Source: Phycisphaeraceae bacterium | Lineage (GTDB): Bacteria > Planctomycetota > Phycisphaerae > Phycisphaerales > Phycisphaeraceae | Direction: 5' to 3' | Assembly: GCA_029260595.1 (NCBI GenBank) | Contig: JAJDCY010000028.1 | Coordinates: forward strand, 24,278 to 88,277 | Length of the DNA: 64,000 nucleotides | Shown here: piece after piece, positions 35,725 to 45,533 of the stretch | How the letters are laid out: each line of letters opens with the position of its first letter | How positions within the stretch are numbered: position 1 is the stretch's first letter | Notes under the pieces: generated by a model | What the model saw: only the letters and a program-made list of their open reading frames with translations | What the model was told of the DNA's origin: nothing | Database searches by the model: none | Made by a program: the position numbers and the translations under genes

Positions 35725-37223
35725 GCTGGTCAACATTCAAAAAATCACCGAGGGCGACAAAGTGGTCGGTGCGCGGTCGCGACCACCTTGCGATCGTGCG
35801 GCAGTTGCCGGCGTTCCGTGACAAGGCGCTAAGCCTGGAACTCTGCCGCTACCTGGACACGATCACCGAATGCCGGGCCGCTGGCGCCGCTGTTGGCCGC
35901 GTGGTGCGTTTCGTTGTCGCCGGCCATCACAAGTCCCGCCTTGCAAGTTGGGGGCTGCTAGGTGCAGCCACGCGGCCGTTAAGCGAGCACTTGGACGATT
36001 ACCGAGTAAGCCTGACAGCAAAGGGTAACACGGCCGCGTACGTCGCGAAGACCGTCGGTCGCATTAGCCGAGTGCTCGCTGCCATCAGGACGATTTATTG
36101 GGCCGACGTCAGGGCGAGTGATGTCCAGCGATTCATAGCCGAGCTACAGACGGTTCAAGGTGAGCCGATGTCAGCAGCGACACGGAATTATCACACTCGC
36201 GACATGCGGAGTTTTGCTCGCTGGTGCGTTCGCGACGGCCGGCTTTCGGCGAGCCCGATCGAGCACCTTCAGCCTGTGCCCAAGGCGAAGGTCCAAGCGT
36301 ATGGATCTCCCGTTCGTCGCGAGTTCACACTTGAAGAGCTAACGCGGTTAATCGGCGCGGCCGAATGTAGTCCAACGGTCATGGGTATAACCGGAACCGA
36401 CCGAGCGATGGCGTACAAGGTGGCGGCAGGCACGGGCTTCCGGGCCGGCGAAATCAAGAGCCTGACGCCTGAGAGCTTCGACCTGGACACAGACCTGCCA
36501 ACGGTGACGGTGGCCGCTGGTTATAGCAAGCGCCGCCGTGACGATACCCAACCGATACGCGCGGACCTCGCCGACACGCTGCGCCAATGGTTGATTGGCA
36601 AGCCTCGCGGCGTTCCGGTGCTGCTACTGCCGGATCGGACGGCACAAATGCTGCGTGTGGACTTGGCCGCTGCCGGGATAGACCACACAGACGGTGCAGG
36701 TCGCGTGCTGGATTTTCACAGCCTGCGTCACACCTACATCAGCCTTGTTGTCCAGAGCGGAGCGTCGGTGAAGGTTTGCCAAGAGCTTGCACGCCACAGC
36801 ACGCCGACGTTGACGATTGGCCGTTACAGCCATACCCGTCTGCACGACCTGACCGGCGCGCTGGAAGTGCTGCCCAGCGATACCGAGCCGCAGCAACTGA
36901 ACCGGCTGCGCGCGACTGGGACTACCCACGCGGTACCCGCTCCGTTTGGCGGGGCAGATATGGGGCAAGGTGCACGGAAAACTATGGACTTACATGCGCC
37001 GCCTGTGGATTCCAGCGCGATAACATCGTGCGTTGGCGACGATTTGGAATCGCCAGAAAACACCGAGAAAACACTTGTTCTTTCAGGGGAAAGCTATCGC
37101 GAAAATGAATGGGAGCAGCAGGATTCGAACCTGCGACCGAGGGATTATGAGTCCCCTGCCCGATTCTGTAAGGCTAAAAGAGGAAGGCGCTTACGCCGAT
37201 GTCAAATTGACGCACAGCAGTAG
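35721..37223 (+). CDS. Tyrosine integrase 1, reading through att copy B
   Basis: 500 residues. A core-binding domain (SEHLDDYRVSLTAKGNTAAY onward) and a catalytic domain with R in TGFRAGEIKSLTPESF near 240, HSLRHTYISL near 332, the later His in ELARHSTPTLT and Tyr in GRYSHTRLHD near 368. The frame enters the att repeat at 37110 (offset 0, WEQQDSNLRPRDYESP) and ends 22 residues later in island 2 DNA. Its native tail seems to lie at 18780-18961. Starts at ATG 35721 overlapping the AlpA-like stop. Confidence 0.92.
   Translation: MSWSTFKKSPRATKWSVRGRDHLAIVRQLPAFRDKALSLELCRYLDTITECRAAGAAVGRVVRFVVAGHHKSRLASWGLLGAATRPLSEHLDDYRVSLTAKGNTAAYVAKTVGRISRVLAAIRTIYWADVRASDVQRFIAELQTVQGEPMSAATRNYHTRDMRSFARWCVRDGRLSASPIEHLQPVPKAKVQAYGSPVRREFTLEELTRLIGAAECSPTVMGITGTDRAMAYKVAAGTGFRAGEIKSLTPESFDLDTDLPTVTVAAGYSKRRRDDTQPIRADLADTLRQWLIGKPRGVPVLLLPDRTAQMLRVDLAAAGIDHTDGAGRVLDFHSLRHTYISLVVQSGASVKVCQELARHSTPTLTIGRYSHTRLHDLTGALEVLPSDTEPQQLNRLRATGTTHAVPAPFGGADMGQGARKTMDLHAPPVDSSAITSCVGDDLESPENTEKTLVLSGESYRENEWEQQDSNLRPRDYESPARFCKAKRGRRLRRCQIDAQQ
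37110..37158 (-). repeat. att copy B between the two islands
   Basis: 49 bp matching copies A and C except for one base (T at 37132 in place of C). In the tRNA this changes a T-stem G-U pair to A-U, so the copy would still make a working 3' half. It is both the right end of island 1 and the left end of island 2. Confidence 0.95.
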
Positions 37224-37350
37224 AGACAGCAGTAGCGAGCAGCAACCACTCCTCGACCCCGACCTACAGCGCCTCATCGACACTTGGCCAACCCTGCCCC
37301 CAGCCGCCAAGGCCGCCGTGCTGGCGACCCTCAAGGCAGTGAAGCCATGA
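37159..37350 (+). pseudogene. Detached C-terminal tail of integrase 2
   Basis: Open frame of 63 codons continuing from att B in offset 1 (ggg agc agc...), ending LLDPDLQRLIDTWPTLPPAA followed by KAAVLATLKAVKP. Integrase 2 reads att C in the same offset 1, so circularisation of island 2 would fuse the two in frame. The motif is shared with the tail of island 1. The neighbouring integrase 1 enters this DNA in a different frame and does not use this tail. Confidence 0.7.
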
Positions 37351-37863
37351 CCTGGGTGCAGGTCCCATGACAGCGACTACAAAGCCACAGTGGGAACTAC
37401 AGGGCCACGGGCAGGGCTGAGGATTACATGGATACCCATCAACCCAAGAGGCTAAGCCGCCTACAGCAGCACCAAAGCGCGCCAAGATCATGCGCATAAT
37501 GATCGGTGTTCGATGGGTGACGGACATCGAGAGCAGCCCGGCATGTCGGCTGGGTGAGGGTGCGGGGCACAGCCTGCTTGACGATGATGCGCACCCCTTG
37601 CGAGTGAGGCGTGGAGGCTGCGAATGGGTCCCATGAAACAATCCATTATTGAGATATGACCATGCAAACACCAACCGCCTGATGATTAGCTTGACGGTGC
37701 CGCGTCGTTTTTTCCAGCAGACCCTCAACGGGGTCAGCCGCCAAGGCATGCCACCGCCGGTAATGATGACCGGATGAGTTAACGCAAACCGTTTGCCGGA
37801 TTCAGGGGGTGAAACAACGGATGACGACCCACTGACCGCACTCAACAAGGCCAAAGATGGCAC
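37351..37863. other. Intergenic, nothing recognised
   Basis: About 510 bp without a supported gene. A long minus-strand frame exists but has an odd composition and no family likeness; I treat it as chance. Confidence 0.4.
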
Positions 37864-38748
37864 TTAATGTGTGATAGGACGACTACGAATCGACAAGATA
37901 GCTGTAAGAGCACCCATCAGATGAATCATCGATGCGGGTTCCGGCACAACTGCAAGAGACATCATGTCCACAATACGTTGCCCTACGGCGAACTCGCTGA
38001 TGTAATTTCTGTTTAAGTCGTATTGCTCAACGACACCGGTCGATATGTCAAGGCCTACCCACGCCTCATTGCCGACCTGAACGATCTCTGTGACAAGACC
38101 GCCTACATCAAATCGCCCTAAGTCGTTTCCGCTGAAATCAAATCGCAAGATGTGGCTGTGGTTTTGAGTCCCGATCCATACCTCATCCTCTATCCGCGAA
38201 ATTTCGGTAAGGCTGGCCCCAGCCGCAAATGACCCTAGGAATTGGCCGCTGCTGTCGTAGCGATGAACCATGCCTAGGTCGGTCTCAAGACCAACCCATA
38301 TCTCACTGCCGACTACAGCGACCTCAGCGGCCCGAGGGTTACCAGTTGAAATCTCGCTTTGGATACTTCCACTCGCGTCGTATCGCTTCACCATGCCGGG
38401 GGCAAAGGTAGTTGCAACCCAAGCCTCATCGTTAACCTGCACGAGTTCACTCACGTGCACATCTAATGCGAAGTGCTCGTTGAGAAGATTGCCTTCCGAA
38501 TCATGCCGGTCGATGCGCCCGGTATTAAGAAGATTGATCAGAACCACATCATCAAGCTGAGCCATATCGGACAGCGACGCTAGAAGTGAAAAGGTGCTGA
38601 TGAGTGAGCCGTCAGGGGCATGCCGTCGTACGATGCCGAGGTCGGCTTCAAGGCCTATCCAAACTTCAGAGATGTCAGACGCCATTAGGCGAGATTGCCC
38701 GACAGCGACAGACAACACCAGGATGAGAACACATAGCTTGTGGAACAT
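37864..38748 (-). CDS. Exported beta-propeller-like PEP-CTERM protein
   Basis: 294 residues. Signal peptide (LCVLILVLSVAVGQSRLMA), then about six repeats of roughly 42 residues, each with a motif like EVWIGLEADLGIVRRHAPDG, EIWVGLETDLGMVHRYDSSG, EAWVGLDISTGVVEQYDLNR. This is a blade pattern of a beta-propeller. The C-terminus VVPEPASMIHLMGALTAILS with basic end is a PEP-CTERM sorting signal. Exported cargo of unknown role, lower in GC than neighbouring chromosome genes. Confidence 0.8.
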   Translation of the reverse strand: MFHKLCVLILVLSVAVGQSRLMASDISEVWIGLEADLGIVRRHAPDGSLISTFSLLASLSDMAQLDDVVLINLLNTGRIDRHDSEGNLLNEHFALDVHVSELVQVNDEAWVATTFAPGMVKRYDASGSIQSEISTGNPRAAEVAVVGSEIWVGLETDLGMVHRYDSSGQFLGSFAAGASLTEISRIEDEVWIGTQNHSHILRFDFSGNDLGRFDVGGLVTEIVQVGNEAWVGLDISTGVVEQYDLNRNYISEFAVGQRIVDMMSLAVVPEPASMIHLMGALTAILSIRSRPITH

Positions 38749-38849
38749 AGGGCGTACCGCGGCTCAGAAGGTCCGGCTCGTCATGATTGTAGGTACTGGA
38801 TTCCGCCATATCCGTGGCGACGCAGCTACAGGCTTACCGGCGAGGTACA

Positions 38850-39377
38850 ATGGCCAACATGGATCGCGCTGTAATCCAAGCAACGAGGCCAGTTAAAAGT
38901 CGATCGATGAGCACCGAAGCCAAGGTGGGCAGGCCTACCAAATATCGGCCGTGGATGTGCGATCGTGTGATCGCGTTGATGGCGCAGGGGGCGAGCAAGC
39001 ATGAAGCGTTGGCCGATCTGGGGATTTGGGAAGACACTTTCTGGAGGTGGCGCAAGATTCATCCCGAGTTTTCGGAAGCCGTAAAAATAGGGACGGAGCT
39101 AAGCCGGATGTGGTGGGAACGCGAGGGCAGGACAGCGCTGCGGGACAAGAGTTTCAACCACGGGCTGTGGTACATGAACATGAAGAACCGATTCGGCTGG
39201 ACAGACCGGGTCGAGAACACCAACAACGCCCCGACGTCGATCAGTGTTCACTTCGTGCAGGCTTCCGTACCAACACCGACGACCCGAGCGGTCACGGGGA
39301 TGGATCCGACGGTTCGCGCGCTGGTTGAAGCGATCGGACCGCCAACTGACGATGATGGTCATGATGCTGGCGGCTGA
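38850..39377 (+). CDS. Phage terminase small subunit-like DNA-binding protein
   Basis: 175 residues from ATG at 38850 (GAGG just upstream). A helix-turn-helix region GRPTKYRPWMCDRVIALMAQ, GASKHEALADLGIWEDTFWRWR, then WWEREGRTALRDKSFNHGLW and MKNRFGWTDR, as in small terminase or terminase-like proteins of phages. No large terminase is present. In satellites such a protein can redirect helper-phage packaging, which is only an inference here. Confidence 0.65.
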   Translation: MANMDRAVIQATRPVKSRSMSTEAKVGRPTKYRPWMCDRVIALMAQGASKHEALADLGIWEDTFWRWRKIHPEFSEAVKIGTELSRMWWEREGRTALRDKSFNHGLWYMNMKNRFGWTDRVENTNNAPTSISVHFVQASVPTPTTRAVTGMDPTVRALVEAIGPPTDDDGHDAGG

Positions 39378-39681
39378 GAGGCGGCGCGGGGTTGATCGGT
39401 TCGCAATGGGTCCCATCTAGGGAAGTTTTTTCAGATTTATCCGTGTGCGTCAGTCTCACTGCCATGCTGTGGGGCGCGCGGTCATCGTCGATAACGGGCG
39501 TTCGGCAATGCCCTGGCACCCTGCGGTTTTTTGTCGCCGACTACTCACTAGGTCTAAACCGGTCGCCCTGCGACACGAGTCGTTCCTGAGCGGTTGATGG
39601 GTGCGATCGGGCTCGGCGGGTAATATCGGGTGGTTCGGCCGTTTGTCTTCGGTCGGGCGGAACTGACCCGAGGGACCTTTC
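39378..39681. other. Gap upstream of the type III system
   Basis: About 300 bp; no gene seen. Probably carries the promoter for mod-res. Confidence 0.35.
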
Positions 39682-41967
39682 ATGCCGCGACTGACCGAAC
39701 AGGAACAGCAGGAGATCGTCCGGTTCATCGAGGCGGATAAGCCGTTGCCGGACAAGTACCGGTTCCTGTTGTTTGAGGATAAGCGCGAGGTCGAACTGGT
39801 CTGGAACGGCAAGACCAACGAGGTCTGCAATGTGGTGTTGCCTTGTCAGACGATCGAGCACGTGGATGAGCCGCGTGCCGAGGCGGCCGACCCTGCCGCC
39901 GAGTCCACGGACACCCTGTTTGATAATCGCGGGCGGCAGCTCAAGGGTTGGACGAACAAGCTGATCTGGGGCGACAACAAGCTGATCCTGTCCAGCCTCA
40001 AGAACGGCCCGATGCGTGAGGAGATCGAGCGGCAAGGCGGTCTGAAGCTGATCTACATCGACCCACCGTTCGACGTCGGTGCCGATTTCTCAATGGACAT
40101 CAAGATCGGCGATAGCGGTGACACCTTCACCAAGAAACCCAACATCCTTGAGGAGCTCGCCTACCGGGATACGTGGGGTAAAGGTGCCGATTCCTTCATC
40201 GCGATGATCTACGAACGGCTCGTCCTCATGCGCGATCTGCTAACAGATGATGGGAGTGTTTATGTGCATTGTGATTGGCGGGTTAATAGTCATATTAGGC
40301 TAGTGCTTGACGAACTGTTCGGCACGGGTGGCCAGCGAGGGAAAGCAGGATTTAGAAATGAGCTCATTTGGCAACATCAGGTTATTGGAACTCCTCGAAC
40401 AAACCCATCTAAGTTTTCTAAAAGCCATGAAACCATTTATTGGTATTCAAAAAGCAGCGATGGATTTGTTCTGAATGACCGTGCAGACGATGTTCGCGTT
40501 CCGTGGAGTGAAGACACTCGTAAGTCAATGAAGCAGGACGATGAGGGGCAGTGGTACTACGAACGAAGGCGGACCGGAACGAATAACGAAGGTGCTTTCG
40601 ACCCGCGGTTTTTGCGAACCTATGTCGATGATCCAGATAAAGGTAAATCGGCTAGTGATGTTTGGTCCGATCTTCCAAGTTATCAACCAAAGACTTCCGA
40701 CAAGACCGGCTACGCCACCCAAAAACCATCAGAGATTCTCGCAAGAATAATTGCAGCTTCATCAAACGCAGGAGATCTCGTGGCTGACTTCTTTTGCGGC
40801 TCGGGCACGACCGCTGCTGTGGCGGAAAGGCTTGGGCGTAAATGGATCGCTACGGATCTGGGCAAGTTTGCAATCCACACCACACGCAAACGAATGATCG
40901 GAGTCCAACGCCAACTCAAGGCCGAGGGCAAGGATTACCGTGCCTTCGAGATATTGAACCTCGGCAAGTACGAGCGGCAACACTACATCGGGGTTAACCC
41001 GAACCTGCGTGAGGCCGAGCAACAGAAACAACTCGAAGCGAAAGAGGCGGCGTTCCTCGACCTGATCCTGCGAGCGTACCGCGCGCAGAAGACCGAGGGG
41101 TTCGCCACGTTCCACGGGAAGAAGGCCGGGAGGTTAGTAGCAGTCGGGCCGGTCAACCTGCCCGTGACTCGCCGATTCGTGGAGGAGGTGATCCTGGAGT
41201 GTCGCAAGAAGCACATCACCAAGGTTGATCTGCTGGGCTTCGAGTTCGAGATGGGGCTGTTCCCCAACGTGCTGGACGAGGCGAAAGCCAAGGGGATCGA
41301 CATCGCGCCCAAGTACATCCCGGCGGAGGTGTTCGATAAGCGCGCGGTGGACAAGGGGCAGGTGGTGTTCCACGACGTGGCGTATATCGAGGTTCGGCCA
41401 CACATGCGAGAGGGCAAGAAGGGGCAGCCACCGGCAGTGGCGGTGGAGCTGACGGACTTCTCGGTGTTCTACTCGCAAGACTCGATCGCGAACGCTGAGA
41501 GCGCGATCAAGAACAAGGGCAGCCGGGTCGTCGCCGAGAGAGGCCAGATCGTCAAGGTGAGCAAGGACAAGGACGGGGTCGTCACTCGCGAGACGCTCAC
41601 CGAGAAGTGGACGGATTGGATCGATTACTGGTCGGTGGACTTCGACTTCGAGAGCAAGCGGGAGATCGTCCGTGTGCCCAAGGAGTGGGACCCGGACGAT
41701 CAGCGACGGCTGGCGGGGATAGAGGCGGATCAACAGAACCTGCAAGGCTGGGATGAGGTTTGGACGGGGGATTATGTGTTTGAGAACGAGTGGCAGTCGT
41801 TCCGCACGAAGAAAGACCGGTCGCTCGAACTCACCAGCGTCTTCCATGAATGCACGCCGGGCAGGCGCAAGGTTGCGGTGAAGGTGGTGGACATCTTTGG
41901 CAACGACACGATGACGATCGTGGAGGTGGCCGTGCCGGAGACAGGCAAGAAGAAAGGGAAGAAGTAA
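39682..41967 (+). CDS. mod: Type III DNA adenine methyltransferase (Mod)
   Basis: 761 residues, beta-class N6-adenine methylase. Catalytic motif IV IYIDPPFDVGADFS near residue 120, motif I DLVADFFCGSGTTAAVAERL near 365. Between them (about 40230-40780) lies the target-recognition region, visibly AT-richer than either flank. The C-terminal 300 residues are a further domain seen in large Mod proteins. Mod alone modifies; with Res it restricts. res starts inside the stop (TAATG). Confidence 0.92.
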   Translation: MPRLTEQEQQEIVRFIEADKPLPDKYRFLLFEDKREVELVWNGKTNEVCNVVLPCQTIEHVDEPRAEAADPAAESTDTLFDNRGRQLKGWTNKLIWGDNKLILSSLKNGPMREEIERQGGLKLIYIDPPFDVGADFSMDIKIGDSGDTFTKKPNILEELAYRDTWGKGADSFIAMIYERLVLMRDLLTDDGSVYVHCDWRVNSHIRLVLDELFGTGGQRGKAGFRNELIWQHQVIGTPRTNPSKFSKSHETIYWYSKSSDGFVLNDRADDVRVPWSEDTRKSMKQDDEGQWYYERRRTGTNNEGAFDPRFLRTYVDDPDKGKSASDVWSDLPSYQPKTSDKTGYATQKPSEILARIIAASSNAGDLVADFFCGSGTTAAVAERLGRKWIATDLGKFAIHTTRKRMIGVQRQLKAEGKDYRAFEILNLGKYERQHYIGVNPNLREAEQQKQLEAKEAAFLDLILRAYRAQKTEGFATFHGKKAGRLVAVGPVNLPVTRRFVEEVILECRKKHITKVDLLGFEFEMGLFPNVLDEAKAKGIDIAPKYIPAEVFDKRAVDKGQVVFHDVAYIEVRPHMREGKKGQPPAVAVELTDFSVFYSQDSIANAESAIKNKGSRVVAERGQIVKVSKDKDGVVTRETLTEKWTDWIDYWSVDFDFESKREIVRVPKEWDPDDQRRLAGIEADQQNLQGWDEVWTGDYVFENEWQSFRTKKDRSLELTSVFHECTPGRRKVAVKVVDIFGNDTMTIVEVAVPETGKKKGKK

Positions 41968-44690
41968 TGGCCCTACACCCTGACTTTCCCGACTCGCCCC
42001 ACGTGATCCTTGACCCGGAGGTGCGCTGGTTCCCGGCTGACGAGGCGTTGCGCGACACCAGCATGGACAAGCTGATGCCGCCTCTGGTGCCGCAGCTTCG
42101 CCGCAAGGTCAAGCAATGGCGAGAGAACGGGTATGACGGCGCTGCGGAGACGAGCCGGAGCCTGCTGGAGTGGTGGTTCAAGACACCACACCTGTTGCCG
42201 CAGGGCGGTTCCGGGGGCGGCGCGGCGGACGAGGCAATGGCTGAGTTTCAGTATTACTTCGCCCAGCGTGAGGCAATCGAAACCATCGTGTACCTCTACG
42301 ACGTGGTGGGGGTGAAGGACAAGTTCGACATGATGCGGTTCGACAACTCCGGCGCGGTGTCGGCGGGGATGTTCGATGAGACCTGGCGGCGGTTCGTGGT
42401 GAAGATGGCTACGGGCAGCGGCAAGACCAAGGTGATGAGCCTCGCGCTGGCGTGGAGCTTTTATCACAAGCTGTACGAGCCGGGCTCAGGCTTGGCGCGT
42501 AACTTCCTGGTGATCGCCCCGAACATCATCGTGCTGGACCGCATCTACAAGGACTTTCAGGGGCTGCGGATTTTCTTTGACGACCCGGTGCTCCCCGAGA
42601 ACGGGCACGGCGGGCAGAACTGGCGAGACGACTTTCAACTGACGTTGCACCGGCAGGATGAGGTGCGCGTCACTCGGCCGACCGGCAACATTTTTTTGAC
42701 GAACATCCACCGCGTGTACGCCGGCGAAGACATCCCGGCCTCTCCCGACGACGACAACACAATGGACTACTTCCTGGGCAAGCGGCCCAGCGGGGCGACC
42801 ACCGACTCGAAGGTGGACCTGGGCATGATTGTCCGAGACATCGACGAGTTGATGGTGCTCAACGACGAGGCGCACCACATCCACGACAAAAAGTTGGCTT
42901 GGTTCAAATCCATCGAGGACATCCACAACCGGTTGATGCAGAAGGGCGCGGAGTTGTCGCTACAGGTCGATGTGACCGCGACCCCCAAACACAACAACGG
43001 GGGGATCTTCGTGCAGACGGTGGCGGATTACCCGCTGGTGGAGGCGATCTCGCAGAACGTGGTGAAACACCCGGTGCTGCCCGATGCCCCAAGCCGGGCG
43101 AAACTGACCGAGCGGCAGAGCGCCAAGTACACCGAGAAGTACGCCGACTACCTGGACCTGGGCGTGATCGAGTGGCGGAAGGTGTATGCCGAGCACGAGA
43201 AGATGGGCAAGAAAGCGATCCTTTTCGTCATGACGGACGACACGCGCAACTGCGACGACGTAGCGGAGTATCTGGAAGGGCATTACCCGGACTTGAAGGA
43301 TGCCGTGCTGGTGATCCACACGAAGAATAACGGAGAAATCTCTGAGGCCGCATCGGGCAAGGCGAAGGATGAACTGGAAAAAGTGCGCAAGCAGGCCAAC
43401 GAGATTGATGGGATGGACAGCCCATACAAGGCGATCGTGTCGGTACTGATGCTCAAGGAGGGCTGGGATGTTCGGAACGTGACCACAATCGTGGGGCTTC
43501 GGGCCTACTCATCCAAGAGCAACATCTTGCCGGAGCAGACGCTCGGGCGGGGGCTGCGAAAGATGTATCCGGGGGGGCTGGAAGAGTATGTCAGCGTGGT
43601 GGGGACAGACGCCTTCATGGAGTTCGTGGAGTCTATCCAAGCCGAGGGCGTGGAACTCGAACGCAAACCGATGGGCGATGGTACCAAGGCGAAGGCCCCA
43701 CTCGTGGTCGAGATCGACAACGAAAACGAGACCAAGGACATCGACGCCTTGGATATCGAGATTCCTGTGCTGTCCCCCCGCATCTACCGGGAGTACAAGA
43801 ATCTGGCCGATCTGGACCCATCCGCGTTGGGGAACCGGCGCGTGGACTACCGACACTTCAGCGAGGAGGAGCAGCGTGAGATCGTCTTTAAGGACATCAC
43901 AACCGGGGACGTGACACACACCACCATCCTCGATACCGCCGGGGTCGCAGACTACCGCAGCGTGATCGGGTACTTCACGCAAACGATCATGAAGGGCCTT
44001 CGGCTCGAATACCGGAGGGGCTCGACACCACGGGGCTACGACGTGCTATACGGCAAGGTTAAGGATTTTGTCGAGGGGTACCTCTTTGACCAAAGGGTGG
44101 AGCTGGAAAGCCCGAACACCCTGCGCAACCTATCGGAACTGGCTGCCGCCAAGACTCTGATTGATACATTTCAGCATGCGATCAACGCACTGACCGTCAA
44201 GGACAGGGGCGATGCGGAGATCCGAGACGCCATCAAGCTCCGGCAGACCCGGCCGTTCGTGGTCAAGGATCAGGGTTACCTGATACCGAAAAAAAGTGTG
44301 TTCAATCGGATCGTCGGCGATTATCAGCTTGAGTTGCTCTTCGCTCAGTTCCTGGACAATTGTCCGGACGTGGTGTCATTTGCCAAGAACTACCTGGCAG
44401 TGAACTTCAAACTGGACTACATCAAAGCCGACGGCAGCATCTCGAACTATTACCCTGACTTTCTGGTGAAGCTACCGGATGAGCGCGTCGTGGTGGTTGA
44501 AACCAAGGGCCGTGAGGATCTGGACGTACCCCTGAAGATGGCCCGGCTGCGGCAGTGGTGCGAGGACATCAATCGGGTTCAAAGTGATGTCAGTTATGAG
44601 TTTGTGTACGTGGAGGAGGAAGCTTTCAAGAAATACAGGCCCGGGTCATTTCGAGAGTTGATGGAAGGGTTTTGCGGATACAAGTCGTAA
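41967..44690 (+). CDS. res: Type III restriction enzyme Res subunit
   Basis: 907 residues from the ATG at 41967, which overlaps the mod stop. SF2 helicase: Walker A KMATGSGKTKVMSLALAW, a degenerate DEAD-like LNDEAHHIHDKK, VTATPKHNNGG, and QTLGRGLRKMYPGG. The C-terminal endonuclease domain shows YYPDFLVKLPDERVVVVETKG, the PD...ExK pattern of type III Res. A complete cognate partner for mod. Confidence 0.93.
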   Translation: MALHPDFPDSPHVILDPEVRWFPADEALRDTSMDKLMPPLVPQLRRKVKQWRENGYDGAAETSRSLLEWWFKTPHLLPQGGSGGGAADEAMAEFQYYFAQREAIETIVYLYDVVGVKDKFDMMRFDNSGAVSAGMFDETWRRFVVKMATGSGKTKVMSLALAWSFYHKLYEPGSGLARNFLVIAPNIIVLDRIYKDFQGLRIFFDDPVLPENGHGGQNWRDDFQLTLHRQDEVRVTRPTGNIFLTNIHRVYAGEDIPASPDDDNTMDYFLGKRPSGATTDSKVDLGMIVRDIDELMVLNDEAHHIHDKKLAWFKSIEDIHNRLMQKGAELSLQVDVTATPKHNNGGIFVQTVADYPLVEAISQNVVKHPVLPDAPSRAKLTERQSAKYTEKYADYLDLGVIEWRKVYAEHEKMGKKAILFVMTDDTRNCDDVAEYLEGHYPDLKDAVLVIHTKNNGEISEAASGKAKDELEKVRKQANEIDGMDSPYKAIVSVLMLKEGWDVRNVTTIVGLRAYSSKSNILPEQTLGRGLRKMYPGGLEEYVSVVGTDAFMEFVESIQAEGVELERKPMGDGTKAKAPLVVEIDNENETKDIDALDIEIPVLSPRIYREYKNLADLDPSALGNRRVDYRHFSEEEQREIVFKDITTGDVTHTTILDTAGVADYRSVIGYFTQTIMKGLRLEYRRGSTPRGYDVLYGKVKDFVEGYLFDQRVELESPNTLRNLSELAAAKTLIDTFQHAINALTVKDRGDAEIRDAIKLRQTRPFVVKDQGYLIPKKSVFNRIVGDYQLELLFAQFLDNCPDVVSFAKNYLAVNFKLDYIKADGSISNYYPDFLVKLPDERVVVVETKGREDLDVPLKMARLRQWCEDINRVQSDVSYEFVYVEEEAFKKYRPGSFRELMEGFCGYKS

Positions 44691-44812
44691 GTCACTGAAA
44701 GCAAGGCGATTGTCGTGGTTTTTCTGGCACCCGCCATCAGTGTCTGATAGGGTTTCGTTCAGTACATTGCTGGTCAGTTGGCTCGATGATTTCGGAAATC
44801 TGGGGCAACGAT

Positions 44813-45385
44813 ATGGGTGGATACCGTAGCGGAAGGCGGCGAGGCACTCCACGGAAGGACACAGTCGAGGATTGCTGGTCGCTGGACATCAACTGGCTCA
44901 CCCGCGAGGGGGTCTTCGACTGCTGCGGAGTCAGGACCGGCACTGTTCACTGGTTCGGTTCTTATAACGGAGAAGAGATATCACGCATCGGGTACAAAGT
45001 CTGTGTACCCGAAGGCTGGATTCGACTGCAGTACACCCTGACCGATATGGCGGAGAGCTTTGACTACCAGATCCGTTTGACGGAAACAGCGTTGCCGTGG
45101 GGCGGCGCCCGGCGTTGGTTCTCCTGTCCTTTGGTACACGAGGGCCAATATTGCAACCGTCGCGTCGGCGTGTTGTACCTCGGTCCTGAAGGGCGTTATT
45201 ACGGCTGCCGCCATTGCTACGATCTGACATACCGTAGTTGTCGAGAGTCGCACAAGACCGACCCATTCTGGGGCGAGTACGGTCTTAGCCCGACCGAAAC
45301 AAGACACGTGACGGACCAAGCCGCACGAAGCGACCAGCATCGCGAGCAGCGACGGCGCAGAAGGAAACTCATGGGCTGGTCCTGA
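44813..45385 (+). CDS. Zinc-ribbon-like conserved hypothetical protein
   Basis: 190 residues from the Met of MGGYRSGRRRGT at 44813 (frame open to 44786). The middle is beta-rich; a metal site is likely in WFSCPLVHEGQYCNRR plus YYGCRHCYDLTYRSCRESHK. This GYRSGR...CRHCYDLTY layout recurs in hypothetical proteins of mobile DNA, to my knowledge without assigned function. The C-terminal end is rich in Arg. Located 122 bp after res. Confidence 0.7.
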   Translation: MGGYRSGRRRGTPRKDTVEDCWSLDINWLTREGVFDCCGVRTGTVHWFGSYNGEEISRIGYKVCVPEGWIRLQYTLTDMAESFDYQIRLTETALPWGGARRWFSCPLVHEGQYCNRRVGVLYLGPEGRYYGCRHCYDLTYRSCRESHKTDPFWGEYGLSPTETRHVTDQAARSDQHREQRRRRRKLMGWS

Positions 45386-45533
45386 TGAGCCTCTTGGGCA
45401 CGATGCAGCTAACAACTTAGCGAGCAACACACGGGCAACCGGTTGATCCCCGGCGAACCGACCGGGGCGAGCCAGACGATTACAGACCCATCGTCAGGCC
45501 GCCCCGTTCGAGCCCGCACCTGGGGTCTGCATG

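Larger units (their letters stand above)
18731..37158. mobile_element. Genomic island 1, integrated in tRNA gene
   Basis: About 18.4 kb bounded by att copies A and B, with a tyrosine integrase at the right end reading into att B and a detached integrase tail at the left end. Cargo: WYL regulator, unknown protein plus kinase/propeller, exported proteins, and a type I restriction-modification locus with a NucS-like gene. The right third is disturbed by IS elements. No replication gene is visible; it may have been lost with the IS-linked deletion near 33353. Confidence 0.9.

Noticed and set aside
35721..37223. The WEQQDSNLRPRDYESP end of integrase 1 as a protein motif
   Set aside because: These residues are translated tRNA sequence. 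The same DNA is read as GSSRIRT in island 2, so the peptide itself is not conserved.
37264..37863. 199-codon minus-strand ORF in the left end of island 2
   Set aside because: It overlaps the integrase tail antisense and has Cys/Trp/Pro-rich chance-like composition.
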